A stretch of 64,000 nucleotides of DNA from Falsiphaeobacter marinintestinus (GTDB lineage: Bacteria; Pseudomonadota; Alphaproteobacteria; Rhodobacterales; Rhodobacteraceae), in the NCBI RefSeq assembly GCF_007923355.1, contig NZ_VOGO01000002.1:372001-436000 (forward strand), given 5' to 3'. Both the position numbers and the translations under genes were made by a program. Under the pieces are notes generated by a model. The model searched no databases. It was not told the origin of the DNA and saw only the letters and a program-made list of their open reading frames with translations. Positions 18,009 to 26,399 of this stretch are shown here, in pieces (within the stretch, counting starts at the first letter, position 1; the number at the start of each line of letters is the position of its first letter).

Positions 18009-18725
18009 ATGGCCGAAAAAATGTCCCACATCCCAGAAGAGGTTTACTTCGGCCTCCTTGGGCGCACGTTCGAAATTCACTGGAACTATCACGCCATCCT
18101 GATGGTCAGTATCTGGGTGGTTCTTGTGCCGCTCTGCATCACCATCGTGCGCTATGGCAAACCCAAGCCGACAAAACTTGGCCTGCAACGCAAAGTCAGT
18201 TTGCGCCACCCCGAATGGTGGTGGTTCAGCGCCCATAAATACGGGCTTTATACCGCCATATTCCTGTCAGTCGCCGGGGCGCTTGTCGCCCTGATCGTCA
18301 GCAAAGGGTTCAGCGGATCAATCCATGCCACCTTCGGGTTGCTGACCATTCTGATGGGGGTCATTCAGGTCGTGGCGGGCATCTATCGCGGCACGCATGG
18401 CGGCAAGTATTACAACAACGCAGACCCGAACGATCCGGAAACCTGGAAGGGCGATCATTACAGCCGCACCACGCGCCGCCGGATTTTCGAGGCCTATCAC
18501 AAGACCGCAGGCTACTTCACCCTGTTCTGTGCACTTGGCGCGGTCGGCTCTGGCCTGATGCAGTATTCGATGCCGGTTCTGGCGGCCCTGGTCTTCACCA
18601 TTCCCTTTGTTTTCCTGGCGATCTGGGTCGTGCTGGAATTCTATGAACGCCGTTATGACGGCTATCGCGCCGTGCACGGCTATGGGATCGAACACCCCTA
18701 CAACAAGGAACGCGAGTTCCTGTAA
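18009..18725 (+). CDS. Cytochrome b561-domain membrane protein
   Basis: Integral membrane protein of the eukaryote-like cytochrome b561 / DOMON-associated group, which moves electrons across the membrane through two haem b. 238 residues with about five or six helices and histidines suited to haem binding: IHWNYHAILM (about 24-30), FSAHKYGLY (about 77), SIHATFGLL (about 104) and AYHKTAGYF (about 163). GGGAGG seven to eight bases before the ATG gives a good start. It is followed after 33 bases by a 2-hydroxyacid dehydrogenase. A role in electron transfer from a dehydrogenase to quinone is possible but not shown. Confidence 0.8.
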   Translation: MAEKMSHIPEEVYFGLLGRTFEIHWNYHAILMVSIWVVLVPLCITIVRYGKPKPTKLGLQRKVSLRHPEWWWFSAHKYGLYTAIFLSVAGALVALIVSKGFSGSIHATFGLLTILMGVIQVVAGIYRGTHGGKYYNNADPNDPETWKGDHYSRTTRRRIFEAYHKTAGYFTLFCALGAVGSGLMQYSMPVLAALVFTIPFVFLAIWVVLEFYERRYDGYRAVHGYGIEHPYNKEREFL

Positions 18726-18758
18726 CCGCCTTTCAGCTCTCACGAAAAGGAACAGACC

Positions 18759-19694
18759 ATGGCAGATGTCGTGATCAGCGAATTCATGGATGAACCGACG
18801 GCACAGGGGCTGATCGACGATTTCGATGTGCATTGGGACCCGGACTTGTGGGGCAAGCGGGACCAGCTTTTGGCCCAGATGGCGACGGCCCGCGCGATTA
18901 TCGTCCGCAATGCCACGCAAGTTGATGAAGACCTGCTGAACGCCGCCCCCAAGCTGGAAATCGTCGCGCGGATGGGGGTTGGGCTGGACAATATCGACGT
19001 TGCAGCCTGCAAGGCGCGCGGCGTCGATGTGTGCCCGTCAATCGGAGCCAACGCGGTTTCAGTTGCCGAGTATGTCATCACCACGGCGATGATCCTGCTG
19101 CGCGGTCCGGCCTATTACGCAACGCCCGACGTGGTGGCGGGGGAATGGAACCGGCCCAAATTCGCAGGTGGCGTTGAACTGGCAGGCCGCACCATGGGCG
19201 TCGTTGGTTTCGGCTCCATCGGGCAGATCGTCGGGGCCAAGGCGGCGGCCATGGGGATGGACGTCATCGCCTATGACGCGGTGATGCCAGATGAGTCCGA
19301 AGCCTGGTCGCAGGCCCGGCGCGTCGATCTGGACACATTGCTGGCCGAGTCTGATGTGGTCACGCTGCATTGCCCGAAACTGCCTGAGACGATCGACCTG
19401 ATCGACGCGGCAGCGTTCAAACGGATGAAATCCGGCGCGATCCTTGTCAATTCGGCGCGCGGCGGCATCGTGAACGAAGCCGATTGCGCAACTGCGCTGA
19501 AGTCAGGGGAAATCGCCGGTGCCGCCTTGGACACACTGGACATCGAACCGATCACCGAAACAGCGCAGGCGCTGTTCAAGGATGCGCCCAACCTGATCCT
19601 GACCCCGCATATCGCGGGCGTCACCCAGGAATCCAACCGCCGCATTGCCGAAGTTGCCGCCGCCAACGTGCGGCGGGTTCTGACGGAAAGTTGA
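18759..19694 (+). CDS. D-2-hydroxyacid dehydrogenase, NAD-dependent (PGDH/CtBP-like)
   Basis: NAD-dependent oxidation of a 2-hydroxyacid or the reverse reduction. 311 residues. The central Rossmann domain has VVGFGSIGQIVG (about 146-157). The catalytic set is in place: Arg234 in NSARGG, Glu263 in DTLDIEP and His284 in LTPHIAG. ATG preceded by AAAAGGAAC. It probably shares a transcript with the upstream b561-type protein. The substrate cannot be read from sequence; phosphoglycerate, sulfolactate and hydroxypyruvate enzymes are all in this fold. Confidence 0.88.
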   Translation: MADVVISEFMDEPTAQGLIDDFDVHWDPDLWGKRDQLLAQMATARAIIVRNATQVDEDLLNAAPKLEIVARMGVGLDNIDVAACKARGVDVCPSIGANAVSVAEYVITTAMILLRGPAYYATPDVVAGEWNRPKFAGGVELAGRTMGVVGFGSIGQIVGAKAAAMGMDVIAYDAVMPDESEAWSQARRVDLDTLLAESDVVTLHCPKLPETIDLIDAAAFKRMKSGAILVNSARGGIVNEADCATALKSGEIAGAALDTLDIEPITETAQALFKDAPNLILTPHIAGVTQESNRRIAEVAAANVRRVLTES

Positions 19695-19696
19695 AA

Positions 19697-19721
19697 CGCG
19701 GCGGTCGCAATGGCCGCCGCG
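19697..19721. terminator. Bidirectional hairpin between convergent genes
   Basis: CGCGGCGG (19697-19704) pairs perfectly with CCGCCGCG (19714-19721) around a nine-base loop. It lies in the 34-base gap between two convergent genes. T-tracts are short on both strands. Confidence 0.65.
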
Positions 19722-19728
19722 TCACGCG

Positions 19729-20781
19729 TCACTGCTGAACGATCCGATGCGTCGCAAGATCCGTTCCCACGGTCACGTCGCCTTCAAAGCCCCCGGCCTG
19801 AACCGCATCGGTGTAATCAGCCTCGCTCAGCCCACCGCCTTCGATGACATAGGGCCCTTGCCGGGGCGCGCCCATCGGCGGGATCAGGTGCGTCAGCATC
19901 AGATGGCCAACACCGGCCCGTTGGGACAAGCCGCCAAGATCCGTGGCTGTGCTCTGGCGGAAATAGATCGGCGGAGGAAATCCGCTGGTGCCATCCGGCC
20001 CCATCACCGGGTGAATGACCGAATGTACCAAAATGTCGGCACCGTCAGCCAATAGTTCGACCTGCGCTGACGTTGAACTGGCGCGCGGCGGTTTGCGCGC
20101 GTCATTGCCGGCATCTCCCCCGATCACCACGCTGCCCGCAGGCGTATCGACCCGGTACGACGCATGGCCCGGCACATGGGTCGAACGGATGGCCGACACG
20201 GCGACATCGCCCTGTTCCCAGACTTTGGCGACCTGTTCCGTCGGCGTGAACGTCACCGTGTTCAACAGATCCGCAGGTCCACCCGCCAGTCGTTTGGGGT
20301 TTTCCGCCAGCCGCTGCGCCATTTCGCCCGAGGCAATCATCGCATCACCAATGCTGGATGTGAACTTGCTGCAACTCATCGTGTGTCCGGCGGGCGAGGG
20401 CGCATCGGCACTGCACACAACATCCAGCTTCGGCCCCTTTGAGTTAAAATGCCAGCGCAGCTGCGCCATATCGATCAACCCTTCGGAATGGTCCGAATGG
20501 ATATGCGTGAAGAAAACCGCGTTCAGCTTGCCAACCGGAACACCGATCTTGCTCAGCTGCTGGGTCGTGCCCCGGCCCGTGTCAAATTGCAAGAACACAT
20601 CGCTGCATCCGGTTTCAGTATCGCCATAGCGCACCAGCGTGCCGGACCCTGCCTGTCCCATGAACACCGGCGGTCCGCCTTGCGTTCCCGTCAGTGTGAC
20701 TTCAACGCAGGGCGCGGCTGCAACGGGTGCGGCCAGCATGGTCAACGCTGTTGCCAGACTGGCTTTTGTTGTTCTGTTCAT
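19729..20781 (-). CDS. Secreted metallo-beta-lactamase-fold hydrolase
   Basis: MBL-fold enzyme with a Sec signal peptide (cleavage near APVAAAP, about residue 23), so it acts in the periplasm. 350 residues. The metal-binding motif THIHSDHSEG is at 92-101 (His93, His95, Asp97, His98), with further ligands likely at STHVPGH (about 192-198) and GGDAGND (about 218). The overall plan resembles tRNase Z / arylsulfatase-like MBL proteins, but the substrate is unknown. It is the last gene of a leftward operon that starts with TRAP genes, 63 bases after the LVIVD-repeat gene, so it may process the substrate that the TRAP system imports. Confidence 0.82.
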   Translation of the reverse strand: MNRTTKASLATALTMLAAPVAAAPCVEVTLTGTQGGPPVFMGQAGSGTLVRYGDTETGCSDVFLQFDTGRGTTQQLSKIGVPVGKLNAVFFTHIHSDHSEGLIDMAQLRWHFNSKGPKLDVVCSADAPSPAGHTMSCSKFTSSIGDAMIASGEMAQRLAENPKRLAGGPADLLNTVTFTPTEQVAKVWEQGDVAVSAIRSTHVPGHASYRVDTPAGSVVIGGDAGNDARKPPRASSTSAQVELLADGADILVHSVIHPVMGPDGTSGFPPPIYFRQSTATDLGGLSQRAGVGHLMLTHLIPPMGAPRQGPYVIEGGGLSEADYTDAVQAGGFEGDVTVGTDLATHRIVQQ

Positions 20782-20844
20782 TGTCCGTCTCCTCCCAGTG
20801 TTTCGATCAATCCGCGCAGTTCAGAACCGCAAGGCACGGGCAAA

Positions 20845-22101
20845 TTATCCCTCGTATTCAAGGATATACAGCCCTGCGTTATAGTCCGAGCAATACACTA
20901 GCCCCTCTTTCGATACCCAGATATCGCAGGACTGGATGACCCGGTCGCGGTTCGGACGGGTATCCATCATGCGCGCAGGCGCAGGCGGAACAAAGGCCGC
21001 CACCTCTTGGGGTTGATAAGCGTTTGAGATGTCATGCACCCGGATGCCGGCGTTCTGATAGGTCGAGAATATGAGTTGATCGCTGACCAACCCGTCGGGG
21101 CGGTTTTCATGGATGTTATGTGGCCCGAAATGCGCGCCCTTGTTGACGTAATCGGCATCATCCGGGATTGGAAAGGTCGAAATGCTGATCGGATTTGAGG
21201 GTTCGCGAATGTCAAAGACCCAGATGTGTTTGATGCCGTCGGCACACTTGTCCAGCACGGCTTCGTCGGCGACGATTAACAGGTCGCGGTCAGGCAACGG
21301 CAGGCAGTTGTGCGTTCCACCGCCAAAGGGCGGTGACCAGTTGCGGTGCACGATCAGTTCGGGGTTGGCGCGGTCGGCCACGTCCATGATTACCATGCCG
21401 CCGTCGCGCCAGGCACCATAGGCCGTGTCGCCATGTACAATGGCATGGTGCAGCCCAGCCCGCGCCTGATCTTCCGCTGGTTGCTCTCCGGCGGCGATGT
21501 TCATTCCGGGCAGCCAATAGCGGCCAGCCTCTTTCGGATTGGTCGGGTCGGACATGTCGATGGTGATGAAAATATAATCCAGAAACCCGTCCAACAGGGC
21601 CGAGGCATAGGCCCAACGTCCGCCTGTGTACCAGATCCGGTGAATGCCGCCCCCTTCGACCCCCATGAACCCGATCTGACGCGGATTGGCCGGATCCTTG
21701 ATATCATAGACTGACATGCCCGCAGTCCAGTCGCGCCCGGCCGAACTGACATCCGCGGTTCCGACCTTTTTGCCCAACTTGCCCTTGTAATACTCTTCTT
21801 CGTTCTGGAACTCAGCCGCCGCGAACATGTTCTTGGCGTTGATCACAAGCAGCAGGTCATCATGGCTTTGCAGATGGATGTTCCACGTATTGTGCGGGGC
21901 AGGGACATAGGCCACCGGTTTGGGGTCACGCGGATCGCGACAATCGACGACGCTGAAGCCATCCGAAAACATGTGACCGATGATGGCATGGCCCTTGTTC
22001 ACCATCAGCTGCACCCCGTCGGGCCGCCCGCCCTGATCGGAATAGCCGATAAGTTTCATGTTCTTGGCATAGTCGGGTTGCGGAAGATCAGGGCGTGTCA
22101 T
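20845..22101 (-). CDS. LVIVD-repeat beta-propeller-like protein
   Basis: 418 residues built of repeated segments of the type FSVVDCRDPRDPKPVAY, MSVYDIKDPANPRQIGF, FITIDMSDPTNPKEAGRY, MVIMDVADRANPELI and IWVFDIREPSNPISI, about every 60-70 residues. This is the LVIVD pattern, predicted to form a beta-propeller. No signal peptide is seen (MTRPDLPQPDYAKNMKLIGY), so a cytoplasmic location is likely unless secreted another way. Histidines within NTWNIHLQ, GGGTHNCLP and FGPHNIHENR are conserved-looking and could bind metal. Function is not known. It lies between dctM and the MBL hydrolase in one operon. Confidence 0.8.
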   Translation of the reverse strand: MTRPDLPQPDYAKNMKLIGYSDQGGRPDGVQLMVNKGHAIIGHMFSDGFSVVDCRDPRDPKPVAYVPAPHNTWNIHLQSHDDLLLVINAKNMFAAAEFQNEEEYYKGKLGKKVGTADVSSAGRDWTAGMSVYDIKDPANPRQIGFMGVEGGGIHRIWYTGGRWAYASALLDGFLDYIFITIDMSDPTNPKEAGRYWLPGMNIAAGEQPAEDQARAGLHHAIVHGDTAYGAWRDGGMVIMDVADRANPELIVHRNWSPPFGGGTHNCLPLPDRDLLIVADEAVLDKCADGIKHIWVFDIREPSNPISISTFPIPDDADYVNKGAHFGPHNIHENRPDGLVSDQLIFSTYQNAGIRVHDISNAYQPQEVAAFVPPAPARMMDTRPNRDRVIQSCDIWVSKEGLVYCSDYNAGLYILEYEG

Positions 22102-22156
22102 GTCGGGTTCTGTCCAGTTTTTGGTCGTTACATTTCGTGGTGTCGGTCAGCAGGCG

Positions 22157-23497
22157 CTACATCAGCAGATCCGGCAAATAGTTGGCGATGGCAGGGATGA
22201 AGACGATCAAAAGCACCGCCAGCAGCATGATGCCCCAATAGGGCACGGACGCGCGGAAAATATGCTGCACCCCGACTTCGGTATCCTGGATCGAGGCTTT
22301 CACAGTATAAACCAGCAACCCGAACGGCGGCGTCAGCAGCCCGGCTTCGATTGCGATAATGCCGACGATGGCAAAGCTGAGCTGATCAAAGCCAAAGGCC
22401 AGCGCGACCGGCTCAACAATGGGCACCGTCAGCAGCATGATCGAGATTGAATCGATGATCATGCCCAGTATGAACCAGACCAGAATAATGATCGCCAGAA
22501 CCTGCCACGCGGCCAGTCCCGAGTCCTGAAAGAACGTTCGGATTGCCGTGGTGACGCCGGTCATCGCCAGCGTCCGGCTGTACAAAGCGGCCAGCAGCAA
22601 CAGGATCAGGATCGGCGCGGCGGTCTTGCCCACCGAATAGATCGCCTCGACAAAGCCGCGCCAGTTCAGCCCCTTGGCAATGGCCAGGATCAGCGCCAAA
22701 GCCGCCCCGGCACCAGCCCCTTCCGTCGGGGTAAAGATCCCCCACCAGATACCGCCCAAAACGGCAGCCACGATGCCGCCAACCCCCAACAGTGAAATAG
22801 CGAATTGCCCGGCAGGCAAATCCTGTTTCGTGGTGTCCAACTCGGCTGGCGTCTCGACCGGTGCGGCCCCTTCGCCGACGACATCGGGGTTCACATAGGC
22901 CTTGATCACGATATAGCCGATGAACATGGTCGCCAGCAGGATACCCGGCAGCACGCCCGCCAGAAACAGCCGCCCGATGGATTGTTCCGTCAGGATCCCC
23001 CAGACGATCATCAGCACCGAGGGCGGGATCAGCATCCCTAAACAACTGGACCCAGCAATCGCCCCCAAGGCGAACCCCCGGTCATAATTGTGTGCGCGCA
23101 TCTCGGGGTACGCGATGCGGCTGAACGCCGCCGCCGACGCAATGGAAACCCCGGTCACAAAGGAAAACACCGTGTTGCCCAGCACCGTGGCAATCGCCAG
23201 CCGGGCCGGGACACGTTTCAACCCCTTGTTGATGGCGACATAGATGTCCGTGATTGCCCCGGAACGCCCCATAAATTCGCCCATCAGCATGAACAGCGGG
23301 ATCACCGCAAAGGTGAAATCGCGCAATGCCTCGGCCGAGGTTGACGCCAGCGTCGCTTCAACAATGCGCATCTTGCCGGTGACCATGTAGATGCCAACGG
23401 CGCTGGTCACCCCCAGCGCGACAGCGACATGCACGCCCAGCAAAACCAGCGCGAACAACAGTCCGACGATCAGAACGGCGGTGGACAGGTCAAACAC
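22157..23497 (-). CDS. dctM: TRAP transporter large permease DctM
   Basis: Large membrane subunit of the second TRAP system. 446 residues with the usual 12-13 helices, GSSCLGMLIPPSVLMIV in the first half, FTPTEGAGAGAALAL in the middle, and EAGLLTPPFGLLVYTVK near the end. A hydrophilic loop about 205-225 (AAPVETPAELDTTKQD) is longer than average. Fifteen bases follow dctQ. The operon continues to the LVIVD-repeat gene after 55 bases. Confidence 0.93.
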   Translation of the reverse strand: MFDLSTAVLIVGLLFALVLLGVHVAVALGVTSAVGIYMVTGKMRIVEATLASTSAEALRDFTFAVIPLFMLMGEFMGRSGAITDIYVAINKGLKRVPARLAIATVLGNTVFSFVTGVSIASAAAFSRIAYPEMRAHNYDRGFALGAIAGSSCLGMLIPPSVLMIVWGILTEQSIGRLFLAGVLPGILLATMFIGYIVIKAYVNPDVVGEGAAPVETPAELDTTKQDLPAGQFAISLLGVGGIVAAVLGGIWWGIFTPTEGAGAGAALALILAIAKGLNWRGFVEAIYSVGKTAAPILILLLLAALYSRTLAMTGVTTAIRTFFQDSGLAAWQVLAIIILVWFILGMIIDSISIMLLTVPIVEPVALAFGFDQLSFAIVGIIAIEAGLLTPPFGLLVYTVKASIQDTEVGVQHIFRASVPYWGIMLLAVLLIVFIPAIANYLPDLLM

Positions 23498-23512
23498 AGG
23501 CGGCTCCGATCA

Positions 23513-24013
23513 TCACAGGTCCAGCCGCTCGACCTTCAGGTCGAAGATCTCGACCAAAGCCAGCACGACATAATTGATGCCCGCCAGACCTGCGCCAAAG
23601 ATGATCGCAAATCGCGCCGGCCAGACCGGCACCCGCAACGCCCCTTCGCCGTCAAATTCGCCATTGGCGAACGAGCGAAGCGCGGGTTTGATACCGGCCT
23701 TGAGCAGGAAAAAGAAAAACACGGCACCCAGGATCAGACCGGCGATCAGCAACAGTTTCTGCACCCAGCCGGGAAACATCTCGACCAGAAAATCGGCTCT
23801 CAGCATCGACCCGGATCGCACGGCAAACCCGACCTGCATAAACACGATGATCACAACCGAATTGGCGACGATCTCTTTTGTGCCGGACAGGGGGATGTTC
23901 ATCGCGCGGAAGATGATGTCGGCCAGAATGAAGAAACACAGGAAAAACGCCCAGATGGCGCCAAACACCATCATGATTTTGGTCAGCCGGTCAGACAGTC
24001 GGATCAGGCCCAT
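23513..24013 (-). CDS. dctQ: TRAP transporter small permease DctQ
   Basis: Small membrane subunit, 166 residues with four helices; the first ends in the ILADIIFRAMN motif typical of DctQ. An upstream extension of the frame is possible, but the ATG at 24013 has GAGG six bases before it on the coding strand and gives the family-like start MGLIRLSDRL. The extended version would begin inside the intercistronic hairpin. Coupled with dctM downstream. Confidence 0.88.
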   Translation of the reverse strand: MGLIRLSDRLTKIMMVFGAIWAFFLCFFILADIIFRAMNIPLSGTKEIVANSVVIIVFMQVGFAVRSGSMLRADFLVEMFPGWVQKLLLIAGLILGAVFFFFLLKAGIKPALRSFANGEFDGEGALRVPVWPARFAIIFGAGLAGINYVVLALVEIFDLKVERLDL

Positions 24014-24037
24014 GCGTACCTCGTAAGTGTATGAGGA

Positions 24038-24067
24038 GGGCGCGCCGCCAGACCGGTCGGCGCGCCC
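24038..24067 (-). promoter_or_regulatory. Intercistronic hairpin between dctP and dctQ
   Basis: GGGCGCGCCG (24038-24047) pairs perfectly with CGGCGCGCCC (24058-24067), ten G-C pairs around a ten-base loop, just after the dctP stop. No T-run follows on the coding strand. A stabilising 3' end for dctP mRNA, giving more receptor than permease, is the usual explanation. Confidence 0.7.
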
Positions 24068-24074
24068 CAAGCCA

Positions 24075-25136
24075 TTACTTGATCATGTACCGAACTGGCC
24101 ATTCATAGCCATTGGCCTCGGCCCGATCCAGAACAAGGTTCAGCACCTGTGTCGCTGGCAAGCCCTGTCCGTTCAGATCATCAGCCAAAGTTTGCGGCCA
24201 ATCGGCCAGCGACTCGGCCCAGGCCTTGCGCACCTCGGGAGAGATTTCGTTCACCGTGATCAGGCCGCGCAGTTCTTCGACCAGACGGTCATATTCAGAC
24301 GCATTGACGATGCCGGTTTGTTGTTCGTAATCGGCCGCGACCTCCAGCAGGATCTCCTGAACCTCGGGCGGCAGTTCGTTATAGGTGTCCTGGTTAATGG
24401 TCAGCCCATGCCATGTCATCGACCCAAACCCGATCAGCGTATAGAAGGGGCCGGGTTCATACAGCTTCAGGTTCACCCAAGCTGACGGGAACATGATCCA
24501 GCCTTCGTATACGTTGGTCTTCATCTCGGTATAGGCGGTGGCCAAGGATGACTGCACCGGCGATACGCCGCCATATTTCAGCCAGTTCAGGTTCAGACCC
24601 GCCCCGGCGATCTTCTGCCCCTTGAGGTCTGCCAGATCGCTCCATTCAAAGGACGTACCCAGATTGTACCCGCCATCCGCAATCCGCGCCAGCAGCACCT
24701 GATTGAACTTGTCGCCGAACACATCCGTCAGATACGGCACCTCGGCATAAACCTCTTGCGCGATCTTCAGCGATTTTTCTGGGTCCATCGTGCCAAACGG
24801 CAGCATCACCTGAAACGCGTGCAGCGGCAGGTTCGATGGTTCAAAGCAATAGCAGAAGCCGCCGATGTCCAGAATGCCGTCCTGCACGCCTTCCAGAACT
24901 TCGGTGACCTTGACGATCGATCCAGAATACCCTTCGACAAAGTTGATCGTATGATCGGTACGTTCCTCGACCCGTTTCTTCAGCTCGGGTTGAAAATAGT
25001 CGATCATCAGACCGGCATAGACCACGCCGGGCGGGTGGCCCGATCCGATCCGCAGGGTGATATCATCCGCCAGAGCCGCCCCTGTCGAGACTGTCATGGC
25101 AAGGCTTGTGGCCGTCGCGAGTGCTAGGTGTTTCAT
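24075..25136 (-). CDS. dctP: TRAP transporter periplasmic substrate-binding protein DctP
   Basis: Periplasmic receptor of the second TRAP system. 353 residues with a Sec signal peptide (KHLALATATSLAMTVSTGAALA, cleavage about residue 24) and a DctP fold: LRIGSGHPPG at the start of the mature protein, DLKGQKIAGAGLN near 177 (substrate-contact segment) and WHGLTINQDTYNELPPE near 240. Several Trp and Phe residues in the middle suggest an aromatic or bulkier ligand, but this is weak. First gene of an operon of five. Confidence 0.92.
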   Translation of the reverse strand: MKHLALATATSLAMTVSTGAALADDITLRIGSGHPPGVVYAGLMIDYFQPELKKRVEERTDHTINFVEGYSGSIVKVTEVLEGVQDGILDIGGFCYCFEPSNLPLHAFQVMLPFGTMDPEKSLKIAQEVYAEVPYLTDVFGDKFNQVLLARIADGGYNLGTSFEWSDLADLKGQKIAGAGLNLNWLKYGGVSPVQSSLATAYTEMKTNVYEGWIMFPSAWVNLKLYEPGPFYTLIGFGSMTWHGLTINQDTYNELPPEVQEILLEVAADYEQQTGIVNASEYDRLVEELRGLITVNEISPEVRKAWAESLADWPQTLADDLNGQGLPATQVLNLVLDRAEANGYEWPVRYMIK

Positions 25137-25550
25137 TCGTTCCTCCCAAAATGAAATGGCATCGCAACCGTCATTCGGCGCTTGCCAGGTGTCCCGATTT
25201 AGGGTCGTCGCCTTGCGGGTCTGATCCTTTTTGTCCGGGCTTCTTTTTGTTCGCGTCCTCCTCGACGCCGGTCTTGCCTAAGCCAGATGTCCCGATCCCT
25301 TGTTCCGGGCTCTGGGCCTGCCATTCTGTGCGCCTGGTCTGGATCAAATGTCCAAAAGGTTGACCATTCGTGAAGCGGCGCGCGTTCCTAAACCTTTTTC
25401 ATGTTGCAACAATTTTGCCCGTCAGGTCCAGAATGAACTTTAAAAACAGAGAAATGATTTGGGTGGATCCAAAGATTGACGGGCGTCCGCAAGAAAAGGT
25501 CAACCAATTAATGCGGGCTGAGATCAACGGGTGTGCGCCGTTTCGCGCAA
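25137..25550. promoter_or_regulatory. 414-base gap with repeats and GGTNNACC-type sites
   Basis: No gene is seen. It holds the promoter region of the leftward TRAP operon. AGGTTGACCA (25358-25367) and AGGTCAACCA (25498-25507) resemble the operators near 33.5 and 48 kb. A direct repeat GCCAGRTGTCCCGAT occurs at 25184-25198 and 25282-25296, 98 bases apart. Confidence 0.5.
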
Positions 25551-26375
25551 TCAGGCCTCGATCGGGAACCCGACAATGCTGCCCCATTCGGTCCACGACC
25601 CGTCATACACGCGGACATTTCGATAGCCGAGCATTTGGGTCATGGCGAACCAGACCAGCGTCGCGCGATGGCTCAGACGGCAATACAGAATAATCGTGTC
25701 GCCCCCATCGGGCGTAACCCCGACAATGCGCAAAAGCTCGGACAATTCGTCCAGCGACCTGAACGTATCGTCGTCATTCAGAAGGCGGCGGAAATACAAA
25801 GAAACAGCACCGGGGATGCGTCCGCTCCGCTCGGCCCCATGATCAAAACCCGGCGGCGGCATGACCCGCTGACCCGCGTATTCTTCGGGGCTGCGCACAT
25901 CCAGTATCAAATGGCCCGGCTGGCCTAACGCGGCGCGCACCTCGTCCCGTCCAATGCGCGGATTTATGTCTGCATTGTCTGCTGAACCAACGGTCGCCGA
26001 CAGGGGCGCCGGAGATTCTTCCAAAGGGTTGTCCTGCAGCCATTTCGTCAGGCTGCCATCCAGAACCTTGAGGTTTTGATGACCGGCCAATGTCAGCGCC
26101 CAATAGGCATAGGTTGCGTATTGCACGGTTTCGCTAGTCAGGACCAAGGTCATATCCGCCGATATCCCACGGACGCCGAGCCGGTCGGCCAGTTCAGCAG
26201 GGGTGACCAGCTCCCGATCTGTCGGGTGCCAGCACAAGTCCTTCCAGAAGAACCGGATCGCGCCGGGGATACAGTGGGGATGCGGTACCCGTTTGGACTC
26301 GACATGCACAACCCTCAGGTTCGGCGCGGTCAAACGGTCGGCCAGCCAGTCTGTTGAAACCAGTGTATCGTGCAT
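25551..26375 (-). CDS. Two-domain rhodanese-like sulfurtransferase
   Basis: Tandem rhodanese protein: an inactive N-terminal domain (about residues 5-125) and a C-terminal domain (about 140-270) with the active-site loop YCRLSHRA, whose cysteine would carry persulfide sulfur. The CRxxxR loop is that of thiosulfate or mercaptopyruvate sulfurtransferase relatives but is not the classic CRKGVT. DVRSPEEYAGQ is the typical entry motif of the active domain. 274 residues, no signal peptide, so cytoplasmic. It ends a leftward operon after a Gfo/Idh dehydrogenase and a flavin reductase, suggesting sulfur or thiol handling linked to the adjacent flavin monooxygenase. Confidence 0.87.
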   Translation of the reverse strand: MHDTLVSTDWLADRLTAPNLRVVHVESKRVPHPHCIPGAIRFFWKDLCWHPTDRELVTPAELADRLGVRGISADMTLVLTSETVQYATYAYWALTLAGHQNLKVLDGSLTKWLQDNPLEESPAPLSATVGSADNADINPRIGRDEVRAALGQPGHLILDVRSPEEYAGQRVMPPPGFDHGAERSGRIPGAVSLYFRRLLNDDDTFRSLDELSELLRIVGVTPDGGDTIILYCRLSHRATLVWFAMTQMLGYRNVRVYDGSWTEWGSIVGFPIEA

Positions 26376-26399
26376 CCGGTCGCCCTTGTTGCCAGACGT

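Noticed and set aside
25137-25550. A small RNA or tRNA gene in the long gap
   Set aside because: No cloverleaf and no strong terminator hairpin could be found; only repeats and operator-like sites are supported.
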